Shown here: positions 22,937 to 36,270 of the stretch, in pieces
Layout of the letters: every line of letters starts with the position of its first letter
Position numbering within the stretch: the stretch's first letter is position 1
Source of the DNA: Allonocardiopsis opalescens
GTDB lineage: Bacteria > Actinomycetota > Actinomycetes > Streptosporangiales > Streptosporangiaceae
Reading direction: 5' to 3'
Assembly: GCF_003002095.1 (NCBI RefSeq)
Contig: NZ_PVZC01000001.1
Coordinates: 558,001-622,000, forward strand
Length of the DNA: 64,000 nt
Program-made: the position numbers and the translations under genes
Notes under the pieces: model-generated
Database searches by the model: none
What the model was told of the DNA's origin: nothing
The model's input: the letters and a program-made list of their open reading frames with translations, nothing else

Positions 22937-24433
22937 TCAGCCGTCGGCCGCGACCCAGCCGTCCTTGACCAGGTGGTCGAAGACGCGGGCGACGGCCTCG
23001 TCGACGGTGAGGTCGGAGGTGTCGACGGTGAGGTCGGCGTCGGCGGGCTCCTCGTAGGGGTCGGACACGCCGGTGAACTCGGTGATCTCGCCGGCGCGGG
23101 CCTTGGCGTACAGGCCCTTGGTGTCGCGGGCCTCGCAGACCTCGATCGGGGTGGCGACGTGGACGAGAACGAAGCCGCCGACCTCCTCGGCCATGGCGCG
23201 GACCTCGGCGCGGGTGGCGGCGTAGGGGGCGATCGGCGCGCACACGGCCACGCCGCCGTGCCGGGCGACCTCGGCGGCGACGTAGCCGATGCGGCGGATG
23301 TTGAGCTCGCGGTCTGAGCGGGAGAAGCCGAGCCCGGCCGACAGCAGCCGGCGCACGACGTCGCCGTCGAGCAGGCTGACCCGGCGGCCGGCCTCGGCCA
23401 GGGAGTCGGCGAGGCCGCGCGCCACGGTGGACTTGCCCGAGCCGGACAGGCCGGTGAACAGGACGACGAGGCCGCGCCGGGAGCGCGGCGGGCGGGCGGC
23501 GGCGAGTTCGGCGGCGACCGCCGGAGGGGTGAACCAGTCGGGCAGCGGCTCGCCCGCGTCCAGCAGCTCGGCCAGCTCCTCGGGCCCCGGCTCGGCGCGG
23601 ACGTGCTCGGGCGCCACCTTCTCGGCCGGGCGCCACACCTCGACGTCGGTGTCGTAGACCCACAGCGGCGGGACCAGCACGGACGGCTGCTCGGCGGCGC
23701 GGTCGCCCAGCGGGAGCGGCTGCTCGCTGAGCAGGTGGGTGGCGCCGTAGGCGGCGGCGACCCGGCCGGCCAGCGCGCGCTCGGCCTCCGGCGGCGCGCC
23801 GTGGCCGGGCAGCGGCACCACGGCCAGCGCGGTGCCGGCCGGCAGCTCGGGCAGCGCGGCGCGCACCGTGCGCACCAGGGCGTCGCCGGTGGCGACGGGG
23901 TGGGCGGCGGCCGGGTTCACCAGCACCAGGACGCGGACCTCGCGCGGCCCGCCGAGCTGCTCCACGGTGTGGCGGAGCTGGGCGATGGCGCGGCGGTGCA
24001 GCGGCCCGCCCGCCACCACGGCCAGCACGGCCGAGGCCGTGCCCAGCTGGGCGCGGACCGCCTCGGGGCCCTGGCGCAGCGCGCGGAAGGTGCCGTGCGC
24101 GGGCGGGCGGAGGGCGTGCACCGGCCCGGCGGCGCGGCGCTCGCCCGGCGGCCCCCAGCGCTCGGTGACGTCGAGCCGGGCGACCGGGGTGCCCTCGGGG
24201 TCGGTGAGCACCAGGCTCGGCGCGTCCGGCTCGCCCTCGGGCAGCCGCAGGGTGATCGCCACCGGCCACGGCGTGCCGTCGGCCAGTCGGCGGCGGGCGC
24301 GGACGGCTTCGGCGTCGGCCTCGCCGAGGAAGCCGGGCAGCGGGTAGCCGCCGTTGAGCAGCAGCTCCAGATCCGCGAGTTCGGCGGCGGACGGGGTGTG
24401 AGCCGGGAGTTCGCGCAGCTCGTGAGGCAGCAT
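22937..24433 (-). CDS. cysC: Adenylylsulfate kinase with degenerate N-terminal sulfurylase domain
   Basis: A 498-residue protein. The C-terminal third is a complete APS kinase: Walker A GLSGSGKS (328-335), DGDVVRRLLSAGLGFSRSDR, APIAPYAATR and ATPIEVCEARDTKGLYAKAR. It makes PAPS from APS. The first 300 residues follow the ATP sulfurylase plan (GGYPLPGFLGEAD near 28), but the catalytic QxRNPxHxxH is replaced by AGGPLHRRAI (141-150), so that domain is probably inactive. ATP sulfurylase is instead supplied by CysDN at 3140-5355. ATG 24433 begins the similarity. It completes sulfate activation for the nearby sulfotransferases. Confidence 0.9.
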   Translation of the reverse strand: MLPHELRELPAHTPSAAELADLELLLNGGYPLPGFLGEADAEAVRARRRLADGTPWPVAITLRLPEGEPDAPSLVLTDPEGTPVARLDVTERWGPPGERRAAGPVHALRPPAHGTFRALRQGPEAVRAQLGTASAVLAVVAGGPLHRRAIAQLRHTVEQLGGPREVRVLVLVNPAAAHPVATGDALVRTVRAALPELPAGTALAVVPLPGHGAPPEAERALAGRVAAAYGATHLLSEQPLPLGDRAAEQPSVLVPPLWVYDTDVEVWRPAEKVAPEHVRAEPGPEELAELLDAGEPLPDWFTPPAVAAELAAARPPRSRRGLVVLFTGLSGSGKSTVARGLADSLAEAGRRVSLLDGDVVRRLLSAGLGFSRSDRELNIRRIGYVAAEVARHGGVAVCAPIAPYAATRAEVRAMAEEVGGFVLVHVATPIEVCEARDTKGLYAKARAGEITEFTGVSDPYEEPADADLTVDTSDLTVDEAVARVFDHLVKDGWVAADG

Positions 24434-24611
24434 GCCAGCATCGTAGGACGGCCCGCGCGCACGGAGGCGCGCCGATCGGCGCTTTTCCGTGACCCATCCG
24501 CTTCCTGGCGAAATGTCAGCGGGCCCCGGGCGTGCCCAGCCGGTTTCGGACGTCCGCAGCCCGCCGCCGAGTCCGCCCGTAAGACGGGAGGCGACCGGGC
24601 CGGCGCCGCCG

Positions 24612-25517
24612 CTACAGCACCCGCGCGTCGCGCTTCTCGCGCTTGCGCAGGACCAGGGTGAACTCGTCGGCGATCCGGTTGCCCGCGCGGTCGGTGCCGC
24701 GGCCGAGCGCCGCGGCGAGCCGGGCCGCCAGCCCGGGCACCGGCAGCGGGTAGCGGGAGCTGTGCTGGTCGATGATGTCGAGGTCGCGCACGATCGCGTA
24801 CGCGCGCACACCGTTGAGGCTGACCACCGGCTCGTACACCGCCGGGCCGCGGTCGGGCGGCCGGGCGCCGTCCCCGGCGCCGGGCCCCTGCTGCGGCGCC
24901 TGCGGTTCGGGCTTGGCGCTGGTGGGCGTCGCCACGTAGCCGTCGTCGCGGCCCGTCCTGGGCCGGCCCCCGCGCCCGAGCACGCCGAACTCGGCCGCCC
25001 ACTCCGTCCAGGTGGTCCGGTCGCCCGCGCCCCGGCGGCCGGTCGGGCGCGGCCACGGCAGCCGGGCGCGCAGCGCCTCGGGCAGCGCCCGGTCGAGGAC
25101 GCCGTAGCGGGAGTCGCGGTCGTGCGAGCGCAGCAGCAGCAGCCCGCCGGGGCGCAGCGCGGCCACCAGCCGGTCGAGCACCAGTTCCGCGTGGCCGATC
25201 CGCTCGATCACGAAGGACGCGTGCACGATGTCGAAGCACCGCTGCCCCAGCGGCACCGTGCGCAGGTCGCCCAGGTGCAGCTCGGCCAGGTCGGTGCGGC
25301 CCAGCGCCCGCTCGCGCGGCCCCGGCTCGTCGGTCTCCACCCCCACCACCTGCGCGGCGAGCCGGCCGAGGTCCAGCGGCGGCGCCAGCCCGCAGCCCGC
25401 GTCCAGCACGGCCAGCCGGCGGTAGCCGAGGTCCTGGCCGTGGAAGCGCACCCGCTTGGAGAAGGGGTCGGCGCCGCTCGGCCCGGTCGGTGGTCCTGCC
25501 ACTGCATGCTCCGCCAT
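24612..25517 (-). CDS. Class I SAM-dependent methyltransferase
   Basis: A 301-residue protein with motif I VLDAGCGLAPPLDL, an acidic end of beta 2 (VVGVETDE), a DIVHASFVIERI post-II block and LRPGGLLLLRSHD, all typical of class I methyltransferases. An inserted Gly/Pro/Arg-rich segment occupies about residues 185-225. The substrate is not evident. ATG 25517 has no Shine-Dalgarno; TACTCT seven bases upstream suggests a leaderless transcript. It is divergent from mfd across 188 bp. Confidence 0.75.
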   Translation of the reverse strand: MAEHAVAGPPTGPSGADPFSKRVRFHGQDLGYRRLAVLDAGCGLAPPLDLGRLAAQVVGVETDEPGPRERALGRTDLAELHLGDLRTVPLGQRCFDIVHASFVIERIGHAELVLDRLVAALRPGGLLLLRSHDRDSRYGVLDRALPEALRARLPWPRPTGRRGAGDRTTWTEWAAEFGVLGRGGRPRTGRDDGYVATPTSAKPEPQAPQQGPGAGDGARPPDRGPAVYEPVVSLNGVRAYAIVRDLDIIDQHSSRYPLPVPGLAARLAAALGRGTDRAGNRIADEFTLVLRKREKRDARVL

Positions 25518-25705
25518 GATGCAGAGAGTAGCCGCATATGACGCTGAGTGGGCGGCAGCACTCCGGGCGGCACGCTGAGCGGTCGCTCCGACGCGCTCGG
25601 TGGCGGCGCGCGCGACCGCGTCCACCGGCGCATAGAGTTGGGCCGGGGGCTCAAACCCGACTCCGAGACCGGGTCGGGATCGCCGTCATCCCCCGGTCAG
25701 TGGAG

Positions 25706-29311
<3,606 letters not shown>

Positions 29312-29364
29312 CGCGCGCTACCCTGGCAGTCGCATACCGCACGTTCGTGGAAGGAACCGACCGC

Positions 29365-30159
29365 GTGTTGCCGCACTCCTCCTCCCCGGCGTCCCGTCCG
29401 CGGCGCCCGCGCGCCCGGACCCTGCTCGCCGGACTGGCCCTGGCCGCCGCCGGCCTCGCGCTGAGCGCGTGCGGGCCCCAGCAGGCGGGCGCGGCCGCCA
29501 TCGTGGGCGGCGAGCGGATCAGCACCGAGTCCGTCCGCGCCGACCTCGACGAGATCGCGGTGCTGGCCGAGGAGTCGGGCCAGCAGCTCACCGACGAGCA
29601 GCGCGGCCAGCTCTCCGGCGAGGTGCTGCGCCAGCGCATTCTGTACGTGATCGGCGACACCACCGCTGAGCAGGCCGGGCTGGAGTTCAGCCAGGGCGAG
29701 CTGGACGCCCAGCTGGAGTCCATGGGCGGCGCCGAGCAGCTGGCCGCCCAGGGCGTGCTGCCCGCGCACCAGGACTCCGTGGTCCGCTTCGAGCTGCTGG
29801 TGCAGCGGCTCGGCGAGCAGGCGTCGGAGCAGGAGCTGGCCGCCGTGGTCGAGCAGCTGCGGCCGCAGGCCGAGGCGCAGCTGCTGCCGCAGCTCCAGCA
29901 GATGTACGGCGACCAGCAGGAGCTGATCGACGCCGAGATCAATCGCCAGCTGGAGGGCCAGGCCCGCCAGCAGGTCGCGCTGCAGGCGGTGCAGACCGCC
30001 GCCCAGGAGATCTCGGTCGACGTCAACCCCCGCTACGGCACCTTCGACCCCGCCACCCTGAGCATCAACCCGGAGTGGAACGCCGTCTCCGCGCCCGAGG
30101 AGTCCGGGCAGCCGACGGTGCCCGGCATGGGCGGTGTGATCCCTCCCGATGGCGGCTGA
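29365..30159 (+). CDS. SurA N-terminal domain lipoprotein
   Basis: A 264-residue predicted lipoprotein: an Arg/Pro-rich start, a hydrophobic stretch and the lipobox LALSACG. The mature part matches the helical SurA N-terminal chaperone domain (AIVGGERISTESVRADLDE) and is very rich in Gln and Glu. No PPIC rotamase domain follows, so it may be a chaperone without isomerase activity. GTG 29365 has GAAGGA nine bases upstream. It sits between mfd and mazG, which overlaps its 3' end by 11 bases. Confidence 0.82.
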   Translation: MLPHSSSPASRPRRPRARTLLAGLALAAAGLALSACGPQQAGAAAIVGGERISTESVRADLDEIAVLAEESGQQLTDEQRGQLSGEVLRQRILYVIGDTTAEQAGLEFSQGELDAQLESMGGAEQLAAQGVLPAHQDSVVRFELLVQRLGEQASEQELAAVVEQLRPQAEAQLLPQLQQMYGDQQELIDAEINRQLEGQARQQVALQAVQTAAQEISVDVNPRYGTFDPATLSINPEWNAVSAPEESGQPTVPGMGGVIPPDGG

Positions 30160-30913
30160 GCCGGATCCGCCCGCGGGCGGGGAGCGCCCCGGAGCCGGCG
30201 AGGTCCCCGGGGCGCGGCTGCTGGACCTGGTGGCCACCATGGACCGGCTGCGCCGGGAGTGCCCCTGGACGGCGGGCAAGACCCACCGCACCCTGGCCCG
30301 CTTCCTGATCGAGGAGGCCTACGAGACCCTCGACGCCATCGAGGGCGGTGACCCCGACGAGCTGCGCGAGGAGCTGGGCGACGTCCTGCTCCAGGTCGTC
30401 TTCCACGCCCGGATCGCGGCCGAGCGGCCCGGCGGCTTCACCATCGACGACGTCGCCGCCGCGCTCAACGACAAGCTCGTCCGCCGCCATCCCCACGTCT
30501 TCGCGGGCGCCGAGGTCGGCGGCCTGGAGGACATCCGGGCCAACTGGAACCGCATCAAGGCCGAGGAGCGGGCCGCCAAGCGGCTCGCCGCCCCCGACGG
30601 CGGGGCCGAGCCCTCGGTGCTGGCCGGCGTCCCCTTCGGCCAGCCCGCCGCCCAGCTCAGCGCCGAGCTGGCCAAGCGCGCCGAGGCGGCCGGGGTGCCG
30701 CCCGAGGTGATGGCCGACGACGGCGAGCCCGGCGGCCGGCTGTTCGCCGCCGTGCTGGCCGAGCGCGGCCGGGGCGGCGATCCCGAGACCGACCTGCGCG
30801 CCGCGGCCCGCCGCTTCGACCGCCGGGTCCGCGCCGCCGAGGCCAAGGCCCGCGCCGAGGGCCTGGACCCCCGCTCGCTCAGCCCCGAGCAGTGGCGGGC
30901 CTACTGGGACTGA
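30149..30913 (+). CDS. mazG: Nucleoside triphosphate pyrophosphohydrolase MazG
   Basis: A 254-residue MazG protein. It hydrolyses non-canonical or excess NTPs to NMP and PPi. The helical core with the metal-binding EEAYETLDAI and EELGDVLLQVVFHARIA motifs is intact, with RRHPHVF and the NWNRIKAEER block following. ATG 30149 overlaps the lipoprotein gene by 11 bases. The last 90 residues are alanine-rich and less conserved. The convergent monooxygenase ends four bases after its stop. Confidence 0.93.
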   Translation: MAAEPDPPAGGERPGAGEVPGARLLDLVATMDRLRRECPWTAGKTHRTLARFLIEEAYETLDAIEGGDPDELREELGDVLLQVVFHARIAAERPGGFTIDDVAAALNDKLVRRHPHVFAGAEVGGLEDIRANWNRIKAEERAAKRLAAPDGGAEPSVLAGVPFGQPAAQLSAELAKRAEAAGVPPEVMADDGEPGGRLFAAVLAERGRGGDPETDLRAAARRFDRRVRAAEAKARAEGLDPRSLSPEQWRAYWD

Positions 30914-30917
30914 CGGC

Positions 30918-32135
30918 TCAGCCGACCGCGCGTCCGGTGGGCGCGTAGTCGGGCAGCTCGATCGCGGTGGAGGCCCGGTCCAGCGCCGAGGCCAGGCCGT
31001 TGAGCCGGGGCAGGTGCGGGAGCAGGCGGATGGTGCGGTCGCGCAGCCACAGCGCGGCGCGGGTGCGCGGCGCCAGCGTCCCGGCCCCCGACAGCGCCAC
31101 CTTCTGGTTCCGGGCGACGAACCCGGCCATCCGCTCCTGGTAGCGGGCGAAGGCGGCGGCGTGGTCGCCGCCGGCGGCGGCCAGCTCGCCAGCGAGCACG
31201 TACGCGCCGACCAGGGCCAGGCTGGTGCCCTGGCCCGACAGCGGCGAGGCGCAGTAGCCGGCGTCGCCGACCAGCGCGATCCGCCCCCGCGACCAGCGGT
31301 CCAACCGGATCTGGCTGATGGAGTCGAAGTAGAAGTCGGGTGCGTGCTCCATCTCGGCCAGCAGCTCCGGCGCCCGCCAGCCGACCCCGGCGAAGGCGTC
31401 GGCCAGCGCCCGGCGCTGCACCGCCGGGTCCCGGTCGCCGGGCAGCTCGGGCGAGGCGAAGCCGAAGACCGCGTGGGTGGGCGCGCCGCTCGCGGCGCGG
31501 GCCGTGCCCACCAGCCGGCCCGGCTCGTTGTGCAGCAGCGTCCAGTGCTCGCGGCCCAGGCGGTCGGGGACGGTGCAGATCGAGATGTAGTAGCCCAGGT
31601 GGTGCCGGTACCGCGTCTCCGGGCCGAAGGCGAGCGCGCGGACGCGCGAGTGCATGCCGTCGGCGCCCACCACCAGGCCGAAGCGGCGGGTGCCGCCGCG
31701 TTCGAAGGCGACCTCCACGCCGTCTGCGCCCTCGGTGAGGGCGGCGACGGAGTCGCCGAACAGGTACTCGGTCCCGTCGGCGGTGGCCCGGTGCAGGATC
31801 TCCAGCAGGTCGCCGCGCGGGATCTCGACATCGCGGTCGCGGCCCGCCCCGGCGAAGACGTCGGCGGACAGTTCCACCTTCGTGGCTCCCGCGGCGTCCA
31901 CATAGGCGATGCCGCGCATCCGGGTGCGGGCGGCGCGCACGGTGTCGAGCAGGCCCATCCGCTCGGCCACGTCGACGGCGGCCCCGCGCAGGTCGATGCC
32001 GTAGCCGCCGGTGCGCAGCCGGGGAGCGTGCTCGACCACGGTGGGCCGGAAGCCGAAGCGTCGCAGCCAGTAGGCCAGGGCGAGTCCGGCGACGCCCGCG
32101 CCGGAGACGAGTACGCCAGTGTCGGTCTGGTTCAT
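30918..32135 (-). CDS. FAD-dependent monooxygenase (TetX/PHBH type)
   Basis: A 405-residue flavoprotein monooxygenase. It has the dinucleotide motif [15 protein letters not shown], the DG motif [12 protein letters not shown] and the GD motif [18 protein letters not shown]. Such enzymes hydroxylate aromatic compounds and some inactivate antibiotics, but the substrate cannot be read from sequence. ATG 32135 is preceded by GGGGGA. It is divergent from a TetR gene whose putative operators cover its promoter, and it interrupts the mazG-eno order usual in the group, suggesting acquisition. Confidence 0.88.
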   Translation of the reverse strand: MNQTDTGVLVSGAGVAGLALAYWLRRFGFRPTVVEHAPRLRTGGYGIDLRGAAVDVAERMGLLDTVRAARTRMRGIAYVDAAGATKVELSADVFAGAGRDRDVEIPRGDLLEILHRATADGTEYLFGDSVAALTEGADGVEVAFERGGTRRFGLVVGADGMHSRVRALAFGPETRYRHHLGYYISICTVPDRLGREHWTLLHNEPGRLVGTARAASGAPTHAVFGFASPELPGDRDPAVQRRALADAFAGVGWRAPELLAEMEHAPDFYFDSISQIRLDRWSRGRIALVGDAGYCASPLSGQGTSLALVGAYVLAGELAAAGGDHAAAFARYQERMAGFVARNQKVALSGAGTLAPRTRAALWLRDRTIRLLPHLPRLNGLASALDRASTAIELPDYAPTGRAVG

Positions 32136-32198
32136 GTCGGTCCCCCGTGGTGCGGCCGCCGTAGCCCCGCCGTCCGCGCGGTGCGGGCGACGGAAGCG

Positions 32199-32228
32199 AG
32201 CCTACGGAGCCGACTTACCGGCCGTCAA
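32199..32228 (-). promoter_or_regulatory. Promoter of the monooxygenase gene
   Basis: On the - strand TTGACG (32228-32223) and TAGGCT (32204-32199) are 18 bases apart, a good housekeeping-type promoter. The -35 box lies within the first 19-bp tandem repeat, so binding of the divergent TetR protein there would block it. Confidence 0.65.
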
Positions 32229-32289
32229 GCAACTTACCGGGCGTCAAGTTGCTTACCGGTCGGCCAGTTTTCTACCGGGCGGCAGGTTT
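32214..32289. repeat. Four 19-bp tandem repeats, probable TetR operators
   Basis: Units start at 32214, 32233, 32252 and 32271, each 19 bp with no spacer. The shared pattern is CTTACCGG-CG-CAAGTT with drift in the third and fourth units. Adjacent units bring AACTT and AAGTT together, giving dyad character. They lie between the monooxygenase and the TetR gene, cover the -35 of the former and precede the likely -10 (TACACT, 32300-32305) of the latter. Confidence 0.7.
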
Positions 32290-32394
32290 GGCCTCGGGAT
32301 ACACTCGACTCGGCGGACCGGCCGGACGCGGCCGGTCATCCGCCGCAGGAGCAGTGGGAGGCCGGGAGACCCCGGGATCACGGAGAGGCCGGGC

Positions 32395-32946
32395 GTGCCG
32401 AGGACCCAGACCGACACCAGGCAGGAGATCCAGGCGGTGGCCAGGGAACTGGTCGCCGCCCAGGGCTACGAGAAGACCAGCCTGCGGGAGATCGCGGAGC
32501 GGCTGGGCATCACCAAGGCCGCGCTCTACTACCACTTCCGGTCGAAGGAGGAACTGGTCCGCGCGATCGTCCAGCCGGTGCTGGACGGCACCGAAGAGGT
32601 GCTCGCCGCCGCCGAGGCGCGCGCCGACGAGCGCGGCCAAGTGGCGGCCGCCCCGCTGCTCGCGGAATTCTTCGACGCCCTCCAGCGGCACCGCGCCCTG
32701 TTCCAGATGATGTTCGGCGATGTCTCCCTGCTCGCCCGGCTCGACCTGCTCCCGCAGGTGCTCGGCTGGCGGCAGCGGATGAACACGCTTCTGGTCGGCC
32801 CGGTAGCGGCGCCCTCCGACCTCGCCCGGGCGACGGTCGCCGTCGGCGGCCTCCAGGACTGCCTGATGCTGAACGACCCGCCGGACTACTTCCGGGCCGC
32901 CGCGCTCGACGCCGCGATCGCGGCGCTCGGCCCGGCGGCCCGGTGA
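32395..32946 (+). CDS. TetR family transcriptional regulator
   Basis: A 183-residue TetR regulator. The helix-turn-helix is textbook: [19 protein letters not shown] then [12 protein letters not shown] (residues about 23-53). The ligand domain is alpha-helical with a TetR_C-like pattern. GTG 32395 has GGAGAGG six bases upstream; the open frame extends back through the operator repeats without support. It most likely represses the divergent monooxygenase and itself through the tandem repeats, being released by the monooxygenase substrate. Confidence 0.9.
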   Translation: MPRTQTDTRQEIQAVARELVAAQGYEKTSLREIAERLGITKAALYYHFRSKEELVRAIVQPVLDGTEEVLAAAEARADERGQVAAAPLLAEFFDALQRHRALFQMMFGDVSLLARLDLLPQVLGWRQRMNTLLVGPVAAPSDLARATVAVGGLQDCLMLNDPPDYFRAAALDAAIAALGPAAR

Positions 32947-32968
32947 GGACCCGGAGCGGCACGGCGCG

Positions 32969-33910
32969 TCAGGACGGCACCGGCTCCGACTCGTCCGACC
33001 CGCCGGCCTCCCGCGAACCGGCGGCCGGCCGCTCCGCGTCCAGCCTGCGCTGCGCCAGGTGGGCCCGCACGGAGAAGGCGACGGCGGCGGCCCAGACCAG
33101 CGCGATGAACAGGTAGGCGAGGTTCTGCGCCAGTTCGGGGGCGGCGACCCAGTCGCTGCGCAGGATGGTGCGCACATTGGTCAGCACGATCACGCCGCCG
33201 ACCAGCGAGCCGAGCACGCGCGGCGGCACGTGCCGCACCAGCCAGGCCGCGATCGGGGCGGCGACGAGTCCGCCGAGCAGCAGCACGCCCACCCAGGCGA
33301 AGTCGATGTTCTCCGAGCCGAGGCCGATCAGGAAGCCGAGGCTGGCGGCGAGCGCGATCACGAACTCGCTGGTGTCGATGGAGCCGACCACCTTGCGCGG
33401 CTCGATCCGGCCGCTGGCCAGCAGCGCGGGGGTGCCGACCGGGCCCCATCCGCCGCCGCCGGTGGAGTCGACGAAGCCGGCCACCAGGCCGAGCGGGGCG
33501 AGGAAGCGCTTGCGCAGCGGCTTGCCGAGGTTGCCCCGCGGGGTGCCCCACAGGGTGAACCTGACCAGGATGTAGACGCCGAGGGCCAGCAGGATGCCCG
33601 CCATGACCGGTTCGGCCGCCTCGGTGGACAGCCAGCTGAGGAAGGTGGCGCCGGCGAAGGCGCCGACGGCGCCCGGCAGCGCGATCCTGCGGACGACCTT
33701 CCAGTCCACATTGCCGAAGCGCCAGTGCGAGACGCCCGAGGCCAGCGTGGTGCCGATCTCCGACAGGTGCACGGTCGCCGAGGCGGCGGCCGGATTGGTG
33801 CCGATGGCCAGCAGCAGCGTGGTGGAGGTGACCCCGTAGGCCATGCCGAGGCTGCCGTCCACCAGCTGTGCCAGGAACCCGACGATGCCGAGCAGAACCA
33901 GAGCGCGCAT
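32969..33910 (-). CDS. TauE/SafE family sulfite/anion exporter
   Basis: A 313-residue membrane protein with about eight hydrophobic segments in two TSUP repeats: VDGSLGMAYGVTSTTLLLA in the first half and VDSTGGGGWGPVGTPALLA in the second. TauE/SafE proteins export sulfite, sulfonates or related anions. ATG 33910 follows GGAAG. A palindrome at 33929-33945 covers its leader. The gene ends convergent with the TetR gene. A link to the sulfur genes elsewhere in the window is possible but only by theme. Confidence 0.87.
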   Translation of the reverse strand: MRALVLLGIVGFLAQLVDGSLGMAYGVTSTTLLLAIGTNPAAASATVHLSEIGTTLASGVSHWRFGNVDWKVVRRIALPGAVGAFAGATFLSWLSTEAAEPVMAGILLALGVYILVRFTLWGTPRGNLGKPLRKRFLAPLGLVAGFVDSTGGGGWGPVGTPALLASGRIEPRKVVGSIDTSEFVIALAASLGFLIGLGSENIDFAWVGVLLLGGLVAAPIAAWLVRHVPPRVLGSLVGGVIVLTNVRTILRSDWVAAPELAQNLAYLFIALVWAAAVAFSVRAHLAQRRLDAERPAAGSREAGGSDESEPVPS

Positions 33911-33928
33911 GGGCGAGCACTTCCTATC

Positions 33929-33945
33929 CCTACTATTTGAGTAGG
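33929..33945. promoter_or_regulatory. Palindrome in the TauE/SafE leader
   Basis: CCTACT (33929-33934) and AGTAGG (33940-33945) flank five A/T-rich bases, 18 bp before the exporter start. Size and position suggest a repressor site such as an Rrf2- or GntR-type operator; the protein is unknown. Confidence 0.5.
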
Positions 33946-34051
33946 ATTTTAGGGAGAGTGGTCGAGGCGCGTCAATGCCGCAAGCCTGGCAATGTCGATC
34001 GATTTCGTGGGTTTTGCGCTCCGGTGCCCGCCGTGCCCGACACCGGGTATG

Positions 34052-34063
34052 TGGTCTGGACCA
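34052..34063. promoter_or_regulatory. dre-like (DasR/GntR-HutC type) palindrome upstream of eno
   Basis: TGGTCTGGACCA differs by one base from the core TGGTCTAGACCA of the published DasR-responsive element. It lies 171 bp before the eno start. The same 12-mer, with two further shared bases (ATT side), recurs at 37930. Two GntR/UTRA regulators of the same superfamily are encoded at 49141 and 49965. Confidence 0.5.
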
Positions 34064-34185
34064 TTTCTGTTCATCTTCGCGGCGTTCCGGCCGGTCCCGG
34101 GCTGATTCGGCCCGACTCGTCCCCGCCTGCCGCGCGTGCCGGGACCACCGGCGCCGGACGACTCGCTACGCTCTAGGGGACTTAG

Positions 34186-35517
<1,332 letters not shown>

Positions 35518-35529
35518 CCGGACGCCGCG

Positions 35530-36270
35530 ATGACGCGCTCAGCCCAGCCCTCCGAACCCGATCCCGACCGCCCCGGGCCGCGGCCGAAAGGCGCGGGCGA
35601 CCGCCGCCCTGGCACGCCCCGGTCCGGTCGGCCGGAGCCGAAGGGCCGGGCCGAGCCGTCCCCGCGTCCGCGTGCGAAGCCCGCGCCGGGCCGGCCGGGC
35701 AAGCCCGGCAAAGCCGCTAAGCCCGAGGCGGGCGGCGCCGCCGAGCCGGCCAAGCCCGCCGCATCCGGCAGGCGCCCGGCGCAGGCCCGCACCGCGGCCG
35801 GCTCGGGCGACCCGCCGCGCGACCGTCGCGGCCGGCCCAACCTCACCAGCCGCGCCGCCGTGCTGGCCATCGTGGTGTGCGCCATCGCGCTGAGCGTCGC
35901 GTACCCGCTGCGCGAGTACATCGCGCAGCGGGCCGAGATCGCCGCCCTGGCCGAGGAGCAGGCCCGGCTGCGGGAGGCCATCGCCGCGCTGGAGGAGCGC
36001 CGCGACCAGCTGGAGGATCCCGTTTTCACCGAGCGCGAGGCCCGCAACCGGCTGCACTACCACTATCCGGGCGAGCGCTCCTACGTGATCGTGGGCGGCG
36101 ACGACCTCGCCGGCTCCGGCGCCGACGCCGCCCAGGCCGATCCCGACCCCTGGTTCTCCCGCCTGTGGCAGTCGGTGCGTGCCGCCGACCGGGTGCCGCC
36201 CGCCCCGGACGCCGACTCCGGCGAGCGCGGCGCCGAGGAGCCGGCCGGCACCGGAACGGAGGGCGGCTGA
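35530..36270 (+). CDS. ftsB: FtsB/DivIC septum formation initiator
   Basis: A 246-residue bitopic protein. About 105 cytosolic residues rich in Pro, Lys, Arg and Ala precede one membrane helix (AAVLAIVVCAIALSVAYPL) and a short coiled coil (AALAEEQARLREAIAALEER) ending in NRLHYHYPGERSYVI, typical of the FtsB/DivIC family. It would join FtsL and FtsQ in the divisome. The long basic extension is common in actinobacterial members. It starts 12 bases after eno and shares one base (TGATG) with the next gene. Confidence 0.88.
   Translation: MTRSAQPSEPDPDRPGPRPKGAGDRRPGTPRSGRPEPKGRAEPSPRPRAKPAPGRPGKPGKAAKPEAGGAAEPAKPAASGRRPAQARTAAGSGDPPRDRRGRPNLTSRAAVLAIVVCAIALSVAYPLREYIAQRAEIAALAEEQARLREAIAALEERRDQLEDPVFTEREARNRLHYHYPGERSYVIVGGDDLAGSGADAAQADPDPWFSRLWQSVRAADRVPPAPDADSGERGAEEPAGTGTEGG

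Noticed and set aside
30918-32135. Tetracycline-inactivating TetX
   Set aside because: It belongs to the same large flavoprotein group, but no TetX-specific residues could be confirmed by eye.
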